A stretch of DNA of 64,000 bases. It comes from Bacteroidetes bacterium ADurb.Bin012 (GTDB lineage Bacteria; Bacteroidota; Bacteroidia; Bacteroidales; TTA-H9). The translations under genes were made by a program, and so were the position numbers. Shown here one piece after another: positions 1 to 8,848 of this stretch. The stretch is from positions 1-64,000 of the forward strand of contig MWFC01000002.1 of assembly GCA_002071415.1 (NCBI GenBank). Reading direction: 5' to 3'. The notes beneath the pieces are model-generated. The model worked only from the letters and a program-made list of their open reading frames with translations. It was not told where the DNA came from and did not search any database. The stretch's first letter is position 1; every line of letters starts with the position of its first letter.

Positions 1-149
1 TTATCCGACTGAATCTCATCGAGTTTACCCAATATATGGATAATGCGGTGACGGATCTTATTGCCAATGCGGTAACTTTCACAAAGCTTGTAGTAGTGGT
101 AAAACTTGCCGGTATTTTTATCTTTCTTATCTGCTGTTTTGATAAACAT
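1..149 (-). mobile_element. N-terminal fragment of an IS transposase, cut by the window edge
   Basis: Reading the minus strand from the ATG at 149 gives an open frame of 49 codons to the window edge with no stop. It begins MFIKTADKKDKNTGKFYHYY and continues with a basic segment ending in ILGKLDEIQSD. This start resembles the N-terminus of IS1634/IS4-like DDE transposases, as far as I recall the family; I could not search. No catalytic residue lies in this part. The element continues to the left of the window, so its terminal repeats, target duplication and intactness cannot be judged. It could also be a decayed copy. Confidence 0.6.
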
Positions 150-653
150 GTTACAAAGATATTTTGATAAAGATGCGGCAAAGATATAACAAGGAAAAAT
201 AAGAACCAAATAATAGGCAAACTTTCTGGGACTACAAAAATTATTAAAAATTTAAATATTTAATAATCAGTAACATAACATTTAAAATCATAGCAAAAAC
301 CCTATTTTCCCTTGTTTTTTCAGGGTAAAATGCTCAAGTTGGGTTAAGATACGTAATTATCAATTATCGAGAAACATGAGCTTGAGGGAAGTTCTCCTTG
401 TTCTCATCCGAAATCCCTTGATGGAATAGAGGATGAGAACTTAGAAAAAGTAATGTCTGACGTTGAAACATTTCCACAACCATCATCGGTATAACAATCA
501 CTGTCGGTTGTTCATTGTCGATGCAAAGTTCTTTAATTTTTTAAATTTTGTAAAACTTTCTATACGATTGTTTGAATAATAGGAAGTTAAGCCAGTTAGC
601 TAAATGGAATAAGAATAATTTATATGTAATATCTCTAAAGATTAATTTCAGAC
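150..653. other. Intergenic region beside the IS fragment
   Basis: About 500 AT-rich bases with no credible gene. It probably includes one end of the IS element, but the boundary cannot be defined without the other end. One perfect 10-bp inverted repeat is listed separately at 400-440. Otherwise I see nothing. Confidence 0.5.
400..440. repeat. Perfect 10-bp inverted repeat (hairpin)
   Basis: GTTCTCATCC at 400-409 is matched by GGATGAGAAC at 431-440, with a 21-base loop. No T-run follows on either strand, so it is not a standard intrinsic terminator. It may be a protein-binding site or part of the neighbouring IS end. Confidence 0.5.
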
Positions 654-684
654 TTTGTACTTTATAAGAGATTTTTTACTTTTG
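654..684 (+). promoter_or_regulatory. Bacteroidota-type promoter for the secreted Asp-box protein
   Basis: TTTG at 654-657 and TACTTTTG at 677-684 are separated by 19 bases. This matches the known Bacteroidota consensus TTTG-N19-21-TAnnTTTG. The expected start of transcription is near 690, about 30 bases before the ATG at 719. Confidence 0.75.
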
Positions 685-718
685 TTGGCAAACATTCAAC
701 CCACTAAAAAATTCAACC

Positions 719-2560
719 ATGAAAAAACTCTTTACTATCACGTTCATCTTACTCATTGGCCTGCAGGCATGGTCAACCGCCAGGGTTATTCCCTCGAAAG
801 AAATCAGGCAAAAGTCAGTAAAAATCAAACACCAGCGTCCTATTAAAAATATTGACAACATATATGGGATGCTAGAGAATCCTGGTTTAAAAAGTATAGT
901 GGCTTACCCGGAAGCCGATTTAGGTGTTACTCAATATGATCTTCAAACTAACTCCACTTTGGGCAATCGCTTTTACATGTATCCCGAAGGTCAGATGGTT
1001 CATGTTTGGACTATAGGAATGACTCCAACCAGTTATCCCGACAGAGGAACTGGTTATAATTATTGGGATGGTACTTCATGGCAGCCAGCACCTACGAGTC
1101 GTATCGAAAGTTCGCGTACAGGCTGGCCAGGATATGCACCAGCAGGAGCCAACGGAGAAGCCGTGATTGCCCATCGATCATCCGATCTTCTTTTTTCTTA
1201 TCGAGAAAACCGTTTTTCGGGCTCGTGGATTCAGACTCCCATAGCTGGCCCTATAGGAACCGAACCTGCCTGGCCACGTATGATTGCTTCTGGCCCTGAT
1301 AACCAGTATCTCCACTATATAGTAAATAGCTATACCGAATATAACGGTCAGGGCATGGCTTTGCTTTATTCTCGTTCATTGGATGGGGGGCAAACCTGGG
1401 AAATCCAAAATGCTATCATTGAAGAATTAGGCCCTGAATATTATTACGAAATAGGAGCCGATGCATACGTAATGGCATCTCGGGGAGAAACCGTAGCATA
1501 TCTCATTGGGAGACCATGGATGGACCTCGTTCTTATGAAATCAAACAATAATGGCGAAACCTGGCACAAAACCGTCATCTGGCAACATCCCTATCCATTC
1601 TATGATTTTACCTATGTCACTGATACCTTCTATTGTGTGGACAACTCCATTGCCTTGACTATCGATAAGGACTACATGGTACATGTAGCCTTCGGAATCA
1701 ATAAAGTTCAAGGAAATAGTGATGGAACCTATTATTTATATCCTTACGTAGACGGTATCGGATACTGGAATGAATCTCGCCCTCCCTTTTCTGATAACAA
1801 AATGGCTCTTTGCCCTTATGGCTTCGAAGGTTCGGAAATGATAGAAAATTACAATCTTATCGGCTGGAGTCAGGATTTGAATGGTAATGGACAATTAGAT
1901 TTTCAGAGTGATCTATTATATTATAGGTCTATTGGACTTTCTACTATGCCAAGCATTTACGTGGATGATCAGGATAATGTTTATGTGGCTTATGCCTCTA
2001 CTACCGAAGGTTATGATAATGGAACCAATAATTTCAAACATATCTGGATGAGGGTAGCATCTAATAAAGGTGAATTATGGTCAGGCAAATTTATCGATAT
2101 TATGAGCGACATTTCGCATATCTTCGACGAAGGAATCTGGCCTCAGTTAGGGCAACTCTCCGACGATAATGTGTATTTGGTTTACAATGTTGACCCGCAT
2201 CCAGGTCTTGCTCTTGATGGAGATCACGATCCGGTTGATAATCACCAATTGTTTGTATCTATTCCTAAAAATCAGCTCGGTGTGGGCATCCATGATATAG
2301 AACTGACTAACATTTCGAAACCTTACCCCAATCCTGCTTCCGATAAAGTCTTCGTATCTGTCGACCAAAAGGCTGCAGCTAATGTTTCAGTAGAACTTAC
2401 CAACCTTGCCGGTCAAATCGTAAAACGTTGTGATTACGGAAATAAAACTGCCGGAACTCATTTGCTCTCCATTAATACATCTTCTTTAAAATCAGGGTAT
2501 TATTTATTGACAGTTTATTCGGGTACTCAAACGGTTACTTATCCTGTTCTTATTCAGTAA
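719..2560 (+). CDS. Secreted Asp-box (BNR-like) protein with T9SS type A sorting domain
   Basis: This 613-residue protein starts with a clear signal peptide (MKKLFTITFILLIGLQAWS). The middle looks like a sialidase-type beta-propeller: Asp-box-like motifs are LDGGQTW near residue 222, NNGETW near 277 and a weaker NKGELW near 449. The last 80 residues are a T9SS type A C-terminal domain, with YPNPASDKVFV near residue 537 and a final beta-rich segment ending TVTYPVLIQ. The protein is therefore probably exported by Sec, secreted by T9SS and left on or released from the surface. I see no FRIP motif or other sialidase catalytic set, so a glycosidase function is not supported. It has its own promoter and terminator, so it is probably monocistronic. 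Confidence 0.8.
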   Translation: MKKLFTITFILLIGLQAWSTARVIPSKEIRQKSVKIKHQRPIKNIDNIYGMLENPGLKSIVAYPEADLGVTQYDLQTNSTLGNRFYMYPEGQMVHVWTIGMTPTSYPDRGTGYNYWDGTSWQPAPTSRIESSRTGWPGYAPAGANGEAVIAHRSSDLLFSYRENRFSGSWIQTPIAGPIGTEPAWPRMIASGPDNQYLHYIVNSYTEYNGQGMALLYSRSLDGGQTWEIQNAIIEELGPEYYYEIGADAYVMASRGETVAYLIGRPWMDLVLMKSNNNGETWHKTVIWQHPYPFYDFTYVTDTFYCVDNSIALTIDKDYMVHVAFGINKVQGNSDGTYYLYPYVDGIGYWNESRPPFSDNKMALCPYGFEGSEMIENYNLIGWSQDLNGNGQLDFQSDLLYYRSIGLSTMPSIYVDDQDNVYVAYASTTEGYDNGTNNFKHIWMRVASNKGELWSGKFIDIMSDISHIFDEGIWPQLGQLSDDNVYLVYNVDPHPGLALDGDHDPVDNHQLFVSIPKNQLGVGIHDIELTNISKPYPNPASDKVFVSVDQKAAANVSVELTNLAGQIVKRCDYGNKTAGTHLLSINTSSLKSGYYLLTVYSGTQTVTYPVLIQ

Positions 2561-2634
2561 ACCATATCAAGAGGCGGTTATTCTCGATGAAATTCTTTCA
2601 TCATAGAATACTCTGACCGAATTCAGCTTTTAAC

Positions 2635-2700
2635 AAAACCCTGTCAGAGCAAAGGTTATCAAAATTCACCAATTTTGGGATTCTTTGACAGGGTTTTTTT
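2635..2700 (+). terminator. Intrinsic terminator of the Asp-box protein gene
   Basis: AAAACCCTGTCA at 2635-2646 pairs with TGACAGGGTTTT at 2686-2697, followed by more T. The loop contains a second small hairpin (AAAATT/AATTTT). The run of seven T after GGG fits a rho-independent terminator. Confidence 0.8.
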
Positions 2701-2918
2701 AATGAATTTCAAAAAAGACACCCTACCAACGAAATGAACAAGAAAATTGAATATATGATAAATTTTTCAAGCACTTTGAACGATTTTCTTGTTAATGGCT
2801 TTTCGATAAACTGAGCGTAATGGCAACTGCAATGAGACTATCCTAAAAATTCGATAAGAAAATTATTTCGCAATACCTTACTTTAAATTGTTTTATCGCA
2901 TATTCCATCTACTTCCTT

Positions 2919-2926
2919 TAATTTTG
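2919..2926 (+). promoter_or_regulatory. -7 box of the cupin gene
   Basis: TAATTTTG matches TAnnTTTG. No exact TTTG lies at -33. Transcription would begin near 2933, which favours the ATG at 2942 over the possible start at 2888 that lies upstream of the box. Confidence 0.5.
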
Positions 2927-2941
2927 AAAATTCATTCCATT

Positions 2942-3427
2942 ATGAGTTTAATAGCAATTACCAACCCACATATCGAAGAGCTTATAAGAGCAGCACAAAA
3001 AAGCAAACGTGGACGTATAATATTCAATTATCACACTTATGCTGCAGATCCTGTGCAACGGATGTTGAATGCCATAGAACCAGGTTCGTATGTACAACCT
3101 CATAAACACGAAAACCCAGATAAGTCGGAAGTTTTCATTATTTTAAAAGGGAGGATAGCTGTAATTATCTATGATGATACGGGTGAAATCGATGATTTTA
3201 TCATTCTTGACCGGGAGGAAGGACACTTTGGAGCCGAAGTTCCTCCTCGCACATGGCATTCCATTATCGCCCTCGAGTCTGGGACGGTAATCTATGAAGT
3301 AAAACACGGTCCTTACGATCCAACTACCGACAAGGTATTTGCTCCCTGGGCTCCTGCAGAGAACCATCCACAAGCTGGTGAATTTTTATTGCAGGTAACC
3401 AAAAAATTGAATAGGTTTGTCGAATAA
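2942..3427 (+). CDS. WbuC-like cupin-fold metalloprotein
   Basis: 161 residues. The cupin core is visible: PGSYVQPHKHENPDKSEVF supplies the first metal-binding motif (two His, a Glu near the end), and VPPRTWHSIIALESG supplies the His of the second. This pattern is typical of the WbuC family, small cupins that are often near polysaccharide genes but have no settled function. No polysaccharide genes lie nearby here. The start at 2942 gives a normal N-terminus (MSLIAITNPHIEEL); the frame extends to 2888 but that start precedes the -7 box. mscL follows after 24 bases, so the two may be co-transcribed. Confidence 0.7.
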   Translation: MSLIAITNPHIEELIRAAQKSKRGRIIFNYHTYAADPVQRMLNAIEPGSYVQPHKHENPDKSEVFIILKGRIAVIIYDDTGEIDDFIILDREEGHFGAEVPPRTWHSIIALESGTVIYEVKHGPYDPTTDKVFAPWAPAENHPQAGEFLLQVTKKLNRFVE

Positions 3428-3451
3428 ATTTCTAATAATAACTTATCGATT

Positions 3452-3868
3452 ATGAGCCTGTTACAAGAATTCAAAACCTTTGCCATGCGTGGCAATGTAA
3501 TAGACATGGCCGTTGGAATTATCCTCGGTGCAGCTTTCGGGAAAATTGTTTCTTCACTTGTAAATGACGTAATTATGCCACCTATTGGTCTTCTAATCGG
3601 AGGGATAAATTTTACCGATATCAAAATCACCCTTAAGTCAGCCGCTTACAATGGAAGCAATCAATTAATTCCTGCCGTAACATTGAATATCGGCAGCTTC
3701 ATTCAAACGCTGGTTGATTTCATTATTATTGCTTTTGCCATTTTTATGATGATCAAGGCGATGAACCAATTTCATAAAAAGAAAGAAAAACCTGCCTCCG
3801 TTCTTGCTCCTTCTAATGAAGAAAAACTACTAACCGAAATCCGCGATATACTAAAAACAAAAAAATAA
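3452..3868 (+). CDS. mscL: Large-conductance mechanosensitive channel MscL
   Basis: 138 residues, the usual length. The N-terminus ([20 protein letters not shown]) is the conserved MscL signature: a short amphipathic helix followed by TM1 with the glycine/alanine-rich constriction ([19 protein letters not shown]). TM2 follows the periplasmic loop ([19 protein letters not shown]), and a charged cytoplasmic helix ends the protein ([16 protein letters not shown]). The homopentameric inner-membrane channel opens under membrane tension and releases solutes during osmotic downshock. It lies 24 bases after the cupin gene and converges on the anti-sigma gene. Confidence 0.95.
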   Translation: MSLLQEFKTFAMRGNVIDMAVGIILGAAFGKIVSSLVNDVIMPPIGLLIGGINFTDIKITLKSAAYNGSNQLIPAVTLNIGSFIQTLVDFIIIAFAIFMMIKAMNQFHKKKEKPASVLAPSNEEKLLTEIRDILKTKK

Positions 3869-3944
3869 TACCTAAAAATTAATATATCATTAAAAATGGT
3901 CATCGATAAAATTTTCAAAATACTTCCTATGTGCAGAATAGATT

Positions 3945-3978
3945 GAAAGGCTGCGAGCATCACTGCTGGCAACCTTTC
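3945..3978. other. Hairpin between convergent genes
   Basis: GAAAGG at 3945-3950 pairs with CCTTTC at 3973-3978, with further partial pairing inside. It sits between the 3' ends of mscL and the anti-sigma gene, where a terminator is expected, but no T-run follows on either strand. Confidence 0.3.
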
Positions 3979-4009
3979 TCTGATCTCAGTAAATAGGTAT
4001 TTTTGGGCT

Positions 4010-5059
4010 TTAAGGAAGTAATGTCAGTGTACCGAAGAACGCCCTTTTATGTGAAATGGGATCAGTATATCGTATTTGGTAAATGTATATACCCGAAGGG
4101 GCACGACTGCCATGAATCCGGCCGTCCCACCCAGAATGAATGTCCTTAGACTGGAAGACCAATTCACCCCATTGCGAGAATATCTTCATTTCAAATTCTG
4201 CTAAACCTTCGGCTTCTACCTTGTAAATGTCATTAAAACCATCGTTATTAGGAGAAAAAGCCTTAGGAATGTATATAGAACAATTAAGTAAGCGAATGTC
4301 GAAAGTTTGTTTTACCTTTTTCCCGTCGGGATTGACGAAATTTACGTCGAAGAGACTATTTTCGAGTGCCTGAAAAGTAATAGCTTGAGTTTGTGCTCCA
4401 TTGTTCCATTTATAATTCTGACCGTCCCCGGCATTCAGAAATACTTCCTCTCCTTTGCATACGGAAATCACTTGGTAATTAAGGATTTCGGTTTCGATAG
4501 ATTGTATCTGAAGGCTTTCAGCAAAATCCATAGCGGGTTCGATTTCTAAAGGTTCTGTGATTTCAGGCTGTATAGGAAGTTCGGGTTGTGCTTCTATAGC
4601 CTCGGAGATAGACTTCACTGGGAGATTACGGTTTTCATTTATTACAATCGAAGATTCTTGAGAGGGAAAAGGTTTGCTTGTCAGTAATGCGCTTGAATGT
4701 ATAGATGCTGGAATTTCGTTTTTTCGATCAGGTTTATTATTCGAGGAATCAAAGGCAAATGTTTGGGCTTGCTGCGTAATTTTATTTTCAGTTGAAGTAC
4801 TAATCGTTGTTGTATTCTGTACGAAATCATTTTGTAATGTTTGGTTCGATTTTCGAGTCAGAAACACAATGGAGAGCAATGTAGCAATGCCAACTAATGT
4901 AATGGTTATAATAAAGAAACGTTGATGGAAAATATTCTTCACTGGCTTAGGATGACCAAGATACGAAGCGATATTCTCCCAAACCCTTTTAGGAGGAGTT
5001 TCGGCATAATTTTCAAATTTTCCCTTGAAAAACTTTCCTATTTCTTCTTCTTGTCTCAT
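4010..5059 (-). CDS. Membrane-anchored putative anti-sigma protein with T9SS type B sorting domain
   Basis: 349 residues. The N-terminal 45 residues are hydrophilic (KFENYAETPPKRVWENIASY) and resemble the cytoplasmic segment common in Bacteroidota genes placed behind ECF sigma factors. One membrane segment lies at about 48-67 (FFIITITLVGIATLLSIVFL). A Ser/Thr/Glu-rich linker, a probable Ig/PKD-like domain (about 195-258) and a gliding-motility type B (CHU_C-like) C-terminal domain (259-349, containing PKAFSPNNDGFND, FSQWGELVF and GWDG) follow. With no cleavable signal peptide, the C-terminal domain should sit in the periplasm. The gene overlaps the upstream ECF sigma gene by four bases, which supports a regulatory pair. 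The anti-sigma role is inferred from position and topology only; a gliding-motility-like surface protein is the alternative. Confidence 0.65.
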   Translation of the reverse strand: MRQEEEIGKFFKGKFENYAETPPKRVWENIASYLGHPKPVKNIFHQRFFIITITLVGIATLLSIVFLTRKSNQTLQNDFVQNTTTISTSTENKITQQAQTFAFDSSNNKPDRKNEIPASIHSSALLTSKPFPSQESSIVINENRNLPVKSISEAIEAQPELPIQPEITEPLEIEPAMDFAESLQIQSIETEILNYQVISVCKGEEVFLNAGDGQNYKWNNGAQTQAITFQALENSLFDVNFVNPDGKKVKQTFDIRLLNCSIYIPKAFSPNNDGFNDIYKVEAEGLAEFEMKIFSQWGELVFQSKDIHSGWDGRIHGSRAPSGIYIYQIRYTDPISHKRAFFGTLTLLP

Positions 5060-5607
5060 CGTTTAATCGAATTGGTTTGTTTTTCGATACTTAAAAGTTG
5101 TTTCTGAAGGAAGCGGCGGGCATGCATTAGCTGAGTCTTCGAAGTATTGATAGAAATACCCATCAATTCTGATATTTCTTTATGTGTATAGCCTTCGATT
5201 TCGTAAAGGTTAAAAACGGTACGGTATCCTGAGGGTAATTTCTGAACAAGTCTCATAAGGTCTTTCAAATGCAGGCTATCATAATTCATCGCAGCCTGCT
5301 CGATAATTTCACCGGTATTGTCCAAATCGGTCGTAAAGTGTTTTTTTTCTTTTATACAAAAATTGATAGCTGTATTGATCATAATTCTTTTAATCCATCC
5401 TTCTAAGGAACCTTCATTACGAAAATCCTGTAGTTTAGTAAAAACCTTGATAAAACCTTCTTGTAGAATATCGGAGGCCTCTGCGTGGCTGTTTGCATAT
5501 CTTAAACATATCCCAAACATCTTCGATGCATAAGTATCATAAAGGCACTTCTGCATCTTTGCATTGCCTTCCAAACATCCTTTAATCAGAAGAGTTTCAT
5601 CTTTCAT
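5056..5607 (-). CDS. ECF-type RNA polymerase sigma factor
   Basis: 183 residues. Region 2 spans about residues 15-90: YANSHAEASDILQEGFIKVF is the core-binding and -10-recognition segment, followed by GSLEGWIKRIMINTAINF. Region 4 spans about 120-172, with LPSGYRTVFNLYEIEGYTHK and the helix-turn-helix EISELMGISINTSKTQLMHAR. It lacks regions 1 and 3, as expected of an ECF factor. The 3' end overlaps the start of the putative anti-sigma gene in an ATGA-type junction, so the two should be translationally coupled. No exact TAnnTTTG box was seen in the 104 bases upstream. Confidence 0.9.
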   Translation of the reverse strand: MKDETLLIKGCLEGNAKMQKCLYDTYASKMFGICLRYANSHAEASDILQEGFIKVFTKLQDFRNEGSLEGWIKRIMINTAINFCIKEKKHFTTDLDNTGEIIEQAAMNYDSLHLKDLMRLVQKLPSGYRTVFNLYEIEGYTHKEISELMGISINTSKTQLMHARRFLQKQLLSIEKQTNSIKR

Positions 5608-5711
5608 GAAAGTTTCCTGTTTAATTGAGACATAAAAATTAAAAAGAAGGTTGTATGAATAATTAATTTTTTAGAATATGTTATAAGGAGGTTTTTTTGT
5701 TTCCTGAAATT

Positions 5712-8525
5712 TCAAAAGCTGAAATCGGCCCTTAGAATGACATCCACCCGCCAAGATTTTTGTTGAGGTAAATAGCTCGATCGAATAGTAAAAGATACAG
5801 GCATGGGCAACCTCAAAATATAAAATTCTCCTGTCAATTCTATGCCTATGCTTCTATACCATTTTTCATTCCAATAAGCAAGGTCGCCATTAAGGCCACC
5901 ATATATTCTTTTACAATAAAATAATGAACTAAAATTCAAATCGGGATACATCAATGGAGTTCGCCAAGAAAACTGTGATGAAAATATAGATCCATAACCC
6001 AAATTAGTGTATCCTCTTGGCATTGAAATAGAATGCGAAAAAACATAATGTTTTAAATTCTGGTTTTCGAATCCGACATAAAATTTAAATCCGTCGTGCT
6101 TTCCACATGCAGGGGTATAAAATGAGGCTTCGGCGGCTAAGCCTTGCAGTCTGTCAATATTTTCCATCGGAGCCAGACGCAGTAGACCGTAAAAAGTCTG
6201 TCCCCATTGTGGATAAATATGTTGTGAGGTTGATTTGAAAATCCTTGACCAGAAAAATTCAAAATTCATAGTGAAGAAAGAATCATCGAGCCTCAGTGAA
6301 GGGCCATCTTTATATTCATCTACCCAAATGGAAGAGAGACCCATGCGAAATGAAATGTTTTGTTGCCAAAGTCTTTTCAACCAATGCCACGGGAAAGTAA
6401 GATTAGCCTTCATTTCTAACACCTGAGCCGGATAAATTTCATTATGATCCTGAGGTAGCTCATTGTGGTTGATACTATGATTATTTGTCTTATAAAATGC
6501 ATCGAGTCCAAAAATCGGATAAAAACCTCTGTATTGATAATTCAAGAACCATTGATTGGTTTCTTCTTGGATGAGATATTCATAGCCACCTCGTAGTATA
6601 GAAGTATTTAGGAGGTTTTGCGACATAAGGGTGAAACCTGGATTTATGGTGGCATCATCAGGTGAAATGGAGACTGGACCATAACTATGAAAATTAAATA
6701 GATGCGAAGATTTTTTATATGGTGTAATCTGATCCCGAGTTGAGTTTGTATCTTCATTATTAGAAAAAGTGTAGGTGTAGTCCATGCATGGAAGGCTGTG
6801 CTGATTATCACTCATCCAGTATCCTCTAACTTCTTCCCATAGTAAAGAATCGGAAGGAACAATTGTGAGTTTATAGCCATCGAGGGTGTAATCGGCATAG
6901 ACTAAACGTTTTCTATGAGAATCCCATACAGCGTAATCAGCGCCATATTGGGCTTGTGTAAGACAGAAAGTTTTTTGGGAACTAATTGAATAGGCCATAA
7001 TTTGTGGTTTTTGCTGGTAAGCCCCCGAAAAAAAGATAGTATCTCCCTTTCCAAAAAGCCTGTAAACAGGGTTAAAGGTATAGTTCGTGAGTTGTTGGAT
7101 TGATTTAAGTTGGATATCTCCCATTGCAAGAGCCTTACCTTGATCTCCAGCCAACCAGAAAACTATCTGCTGGTTATTCACTTGCCAACGTGGGCATTCT
7201 ATTGTTTCGTCTATTGGAGCATCAATAGTACTCATTATCTGATTTGTGCCCAAATCAATGACATTTAAAACAGAAATTCCATTCTCTTTAATTTCTACTA
7301 ATGCCATTTTGGTTTTGTCGAGCGACACATCAGGCGAAAAAAGAAGGTTATGGGTTTTTATTTCGGAATATTTTTCCTTGTCGTGCTTGTAAATTCCAAT
7401 ATTTGAGGAACTCTTATGCTGCCACCGCCCATCGGGTTGCTTCACTATCATTATTGTAATTGAATCGCAGGTACTTACTGATTCAGGCAGGTAATAACCC
7501 GGAATAAATATAACCTTTTGCTCACTCTCGGAATTTATCTCGATCAATCGATCGATTTCACCCAACTTTTGCTGGATGCAAATTATACTGTTTCCTATGA
7601 AACCGGTAGGAATGTAGTTGGTATATTCAGAGATTTTAAAGATGGATGATTTTATATATTCGTTGCTATAATGAGCGTATTCTTTCATTTGGGAATTTCT
7701 TAGAAGTTGTGAAGGGGTTATTCCAGTCTCTTTTTTGAATCCATGTGTAAAAGCCCGTGGTCGCCATGGTTGATGGGCGGCTTTGTCAAGGCCTTTGTAA
7801 AAGATATCGTCACCGTATTTTAAATTTGCGTTCGAAATGAGGCGAGCACCCAAAACATAACGATCGGGAACAAAGTCGCGATATGAGCCAAAATAAGATT
7901 TATCATAGGAATAATGGATTCCTGCGCTCCATTGAGCATTTTGCTGAAGAAAGAAAAAAGGATCTCTCAATCGGCCGGAATGAGAAAATACACTTTCGGC
8001 CCAAACAGCATCACCTTCTATAAACCATAATGGCAAATGCAAGCCGAGTACAAGGCCATGAGCTTGTTGCCCAAATAAATACGATAAGACTCTGGTGAAA
8101 CCTGTATTCAAACTGTTAATCTGAACAAAATGTCTGGATTCGTGTAAAGCTAAATAATTATGCCATGAAATAGTGGACAAATCCTGAGGAGGTGTGGTAA
8201 ATATCTCCATACGGGCAGGAGCCCATGAAACCCACGCATTCGAAGTGAGTGTTCGAGTATGTAATAAAACATCGAGCCGGGATAACTTCAAATTTCGAGT
8301 ATAATATTTGTTGCTCAGCACTTCTTTCAATGCCTGGCTGCATTTTCTTCCTAATTCTTCTTCACCTTTGGGAAATACTACCCGATTCTGAGGTGATTCG
8401 ATTTGCTGCCATTGGATATATGATGGGTCTTCTCCACTATAAAAAAACTGAGCTTCAGAATTTTCATGAAGAAAAAACGAAAATATCATGAAAAAACAGG
8501 CAGGAATGCAATGATTTGAATGCAT
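5712..8525 (-). CDS. Large envelope protein with HExxH peptidase-like domain, TolB-like propeller and probable outer-membrane barrel
   Basis: 937 residues from the ATG at 8525, which gives a signal peptide (FFMIFSFFLHENSEA). The frame runs on to a TTG at 8609, but that N-terminus is not signal-like. The N-terminal third holds HESRH at residues 128-132 with LPLWFIEGDAVWAE downstream (Glu170 and Glu177), the layout of a gluzincin-type (clan MA) zinc peptidase. The middle third has repeated blade-like segments typical of TolB/WD40-like propellers (about 330-600). The last third has alternating aromatic-rich strands and ends in a short strand (WRVDVILRADFSF) with a terminal Phe, as in outer-membrane beta-barrels. 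A surface-facing peptidase or lipid/protein-processing role is inference. I do not recognise a named family. Confidence 0.65.
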   Translation of the reverse strand: MHSNHCIPACFFMIFSFFLHENSEAQFFYSGEDPSYIQWQQIESPQNRVVFPKGEEELGRKCSQALKEVLSNKYYTRNLKLSRLDVLLHTRTLTSNAWVSWAPARMEIFTTPPQDLSTISWHNYLALHESRHFVQINSLNTGFTRVLSYLFGQQAHGLVLGLHLPLWFIEGDAVWAESVFSHSGRLRDPFFFLQQNAQWSAGIHYSYDKSYFGSYRDFVPDRYVLGARLISNANLKYGDDIFYKGLDKAAHQPWRPRAFTHGFKKETGITPSQLLRNSQMKEYAHYSNEYIKSSIFKISEYTNYIPTGFIGNSIICIQQKLGEIDRLIEINSESEQKVIFIPGYYLPESVSTCDSITIMIVKQPDGRWQHKSSSNIGIYKHDKEKYSEIKTHNLLFSPDVSLDKTKMALVEIKENGISVLNVIDLGTNQIMSTIDAPIDETIECPRWQVNNQQIVFWLAGDQGKALAMGDIQLKSIQQLTNYTFNPVYRLFGKGDTIFFSGAYQQKPQIMAYSISSQKTFCLTQAQYGADYAVWDSHRKRLVYADYTLDGYKLTIVPSDSLLWEEVRGYWMSDNQHSLPCMDYTYTFSNNEDTNSTRDQITPYKKSSHLFNFHSYGPVSISPDDATINPGFTLMSQNLLNTSILRGGYEYLIQEETNQWFLNYQYRGFYPIFGLDAFYKTNNHSINHNELPQDHNEIYPAQVLEMKANLTFPWHWLKRLWQQNISFRMGLSSIWVDEYKDGPSLRLDDSFFTMNFEFFWSRIFKSTSQHIYPQWGQTFYGLLRLAPMENIDRLQGLAAEASFYTPACGKHDGFKFYVGFENQNLKHYVFSHSISMPRGYTNLGYGSIFSSQFSWRTPLMYPDLNFSSLFYCKRIYGGLNGDLAYWNEKWYRSIGIELTGEFYILRLPMPVSFTIRSSYLPQQKSWRVDVILRADFSF

Positions 8526-8848
8526 AGGCAAGAAATTAACAGCGAAACTACCTAATATTCTATAATCCCAGATTATTTCTTCTTCCCCTGAAAAATGGGA
8601 ATGTCGCAAATCCTGCTGAAAGATTCCTTCCTCATTCGAGAATGCCTCATGGTTGTATTTAAAAAAGTTTACATGGTGGTATTTGGTTCCGAGTGAATTA
8701 TGTAATATTTCTAATATTGGGTACTTTTTATTTATACGGATATCGTTTTTATGATTTTATAAATTAATCAAGATGAGTTGGTTCATGAATTTGCTTTTTC
8801 GATAATGAGTGTTGGATGGAAAAGGTTTATAAAAGAGATATAAAAAAA
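8526..8848. other. Intergenic region
   Basis: AT-rich, between two minus-strand genes. The first 84 bases could be read as an N-terminal extension of the upstream-transcribed envelope protein from a TTG, which I reject. I see nothing else. Confidence 0.4.

Larger units (their letters stand above)
2561..2941. other. Intergenic region with terminator and promoter
   Basis: The region holds the terminator of the upstream gene (2635-2700) and the -7 box of the cupin gene (2919-2926). Between them are about 200 AT-rich bases in which I see nothing. Confidence 0.5.

Noticed and set aside
719-2560. Sialidase function for the Asp-box protein
   Set aside because: Asp-box motifs occur in many propellers; no FRIP motif or catalytic Arg triad was seen.
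8526-8609. N-terminal extension of the HExxH envelope protein from a TTG
   Set aside because: The ATG at 8525 gives a proper signal peptide; the extension would bury it.
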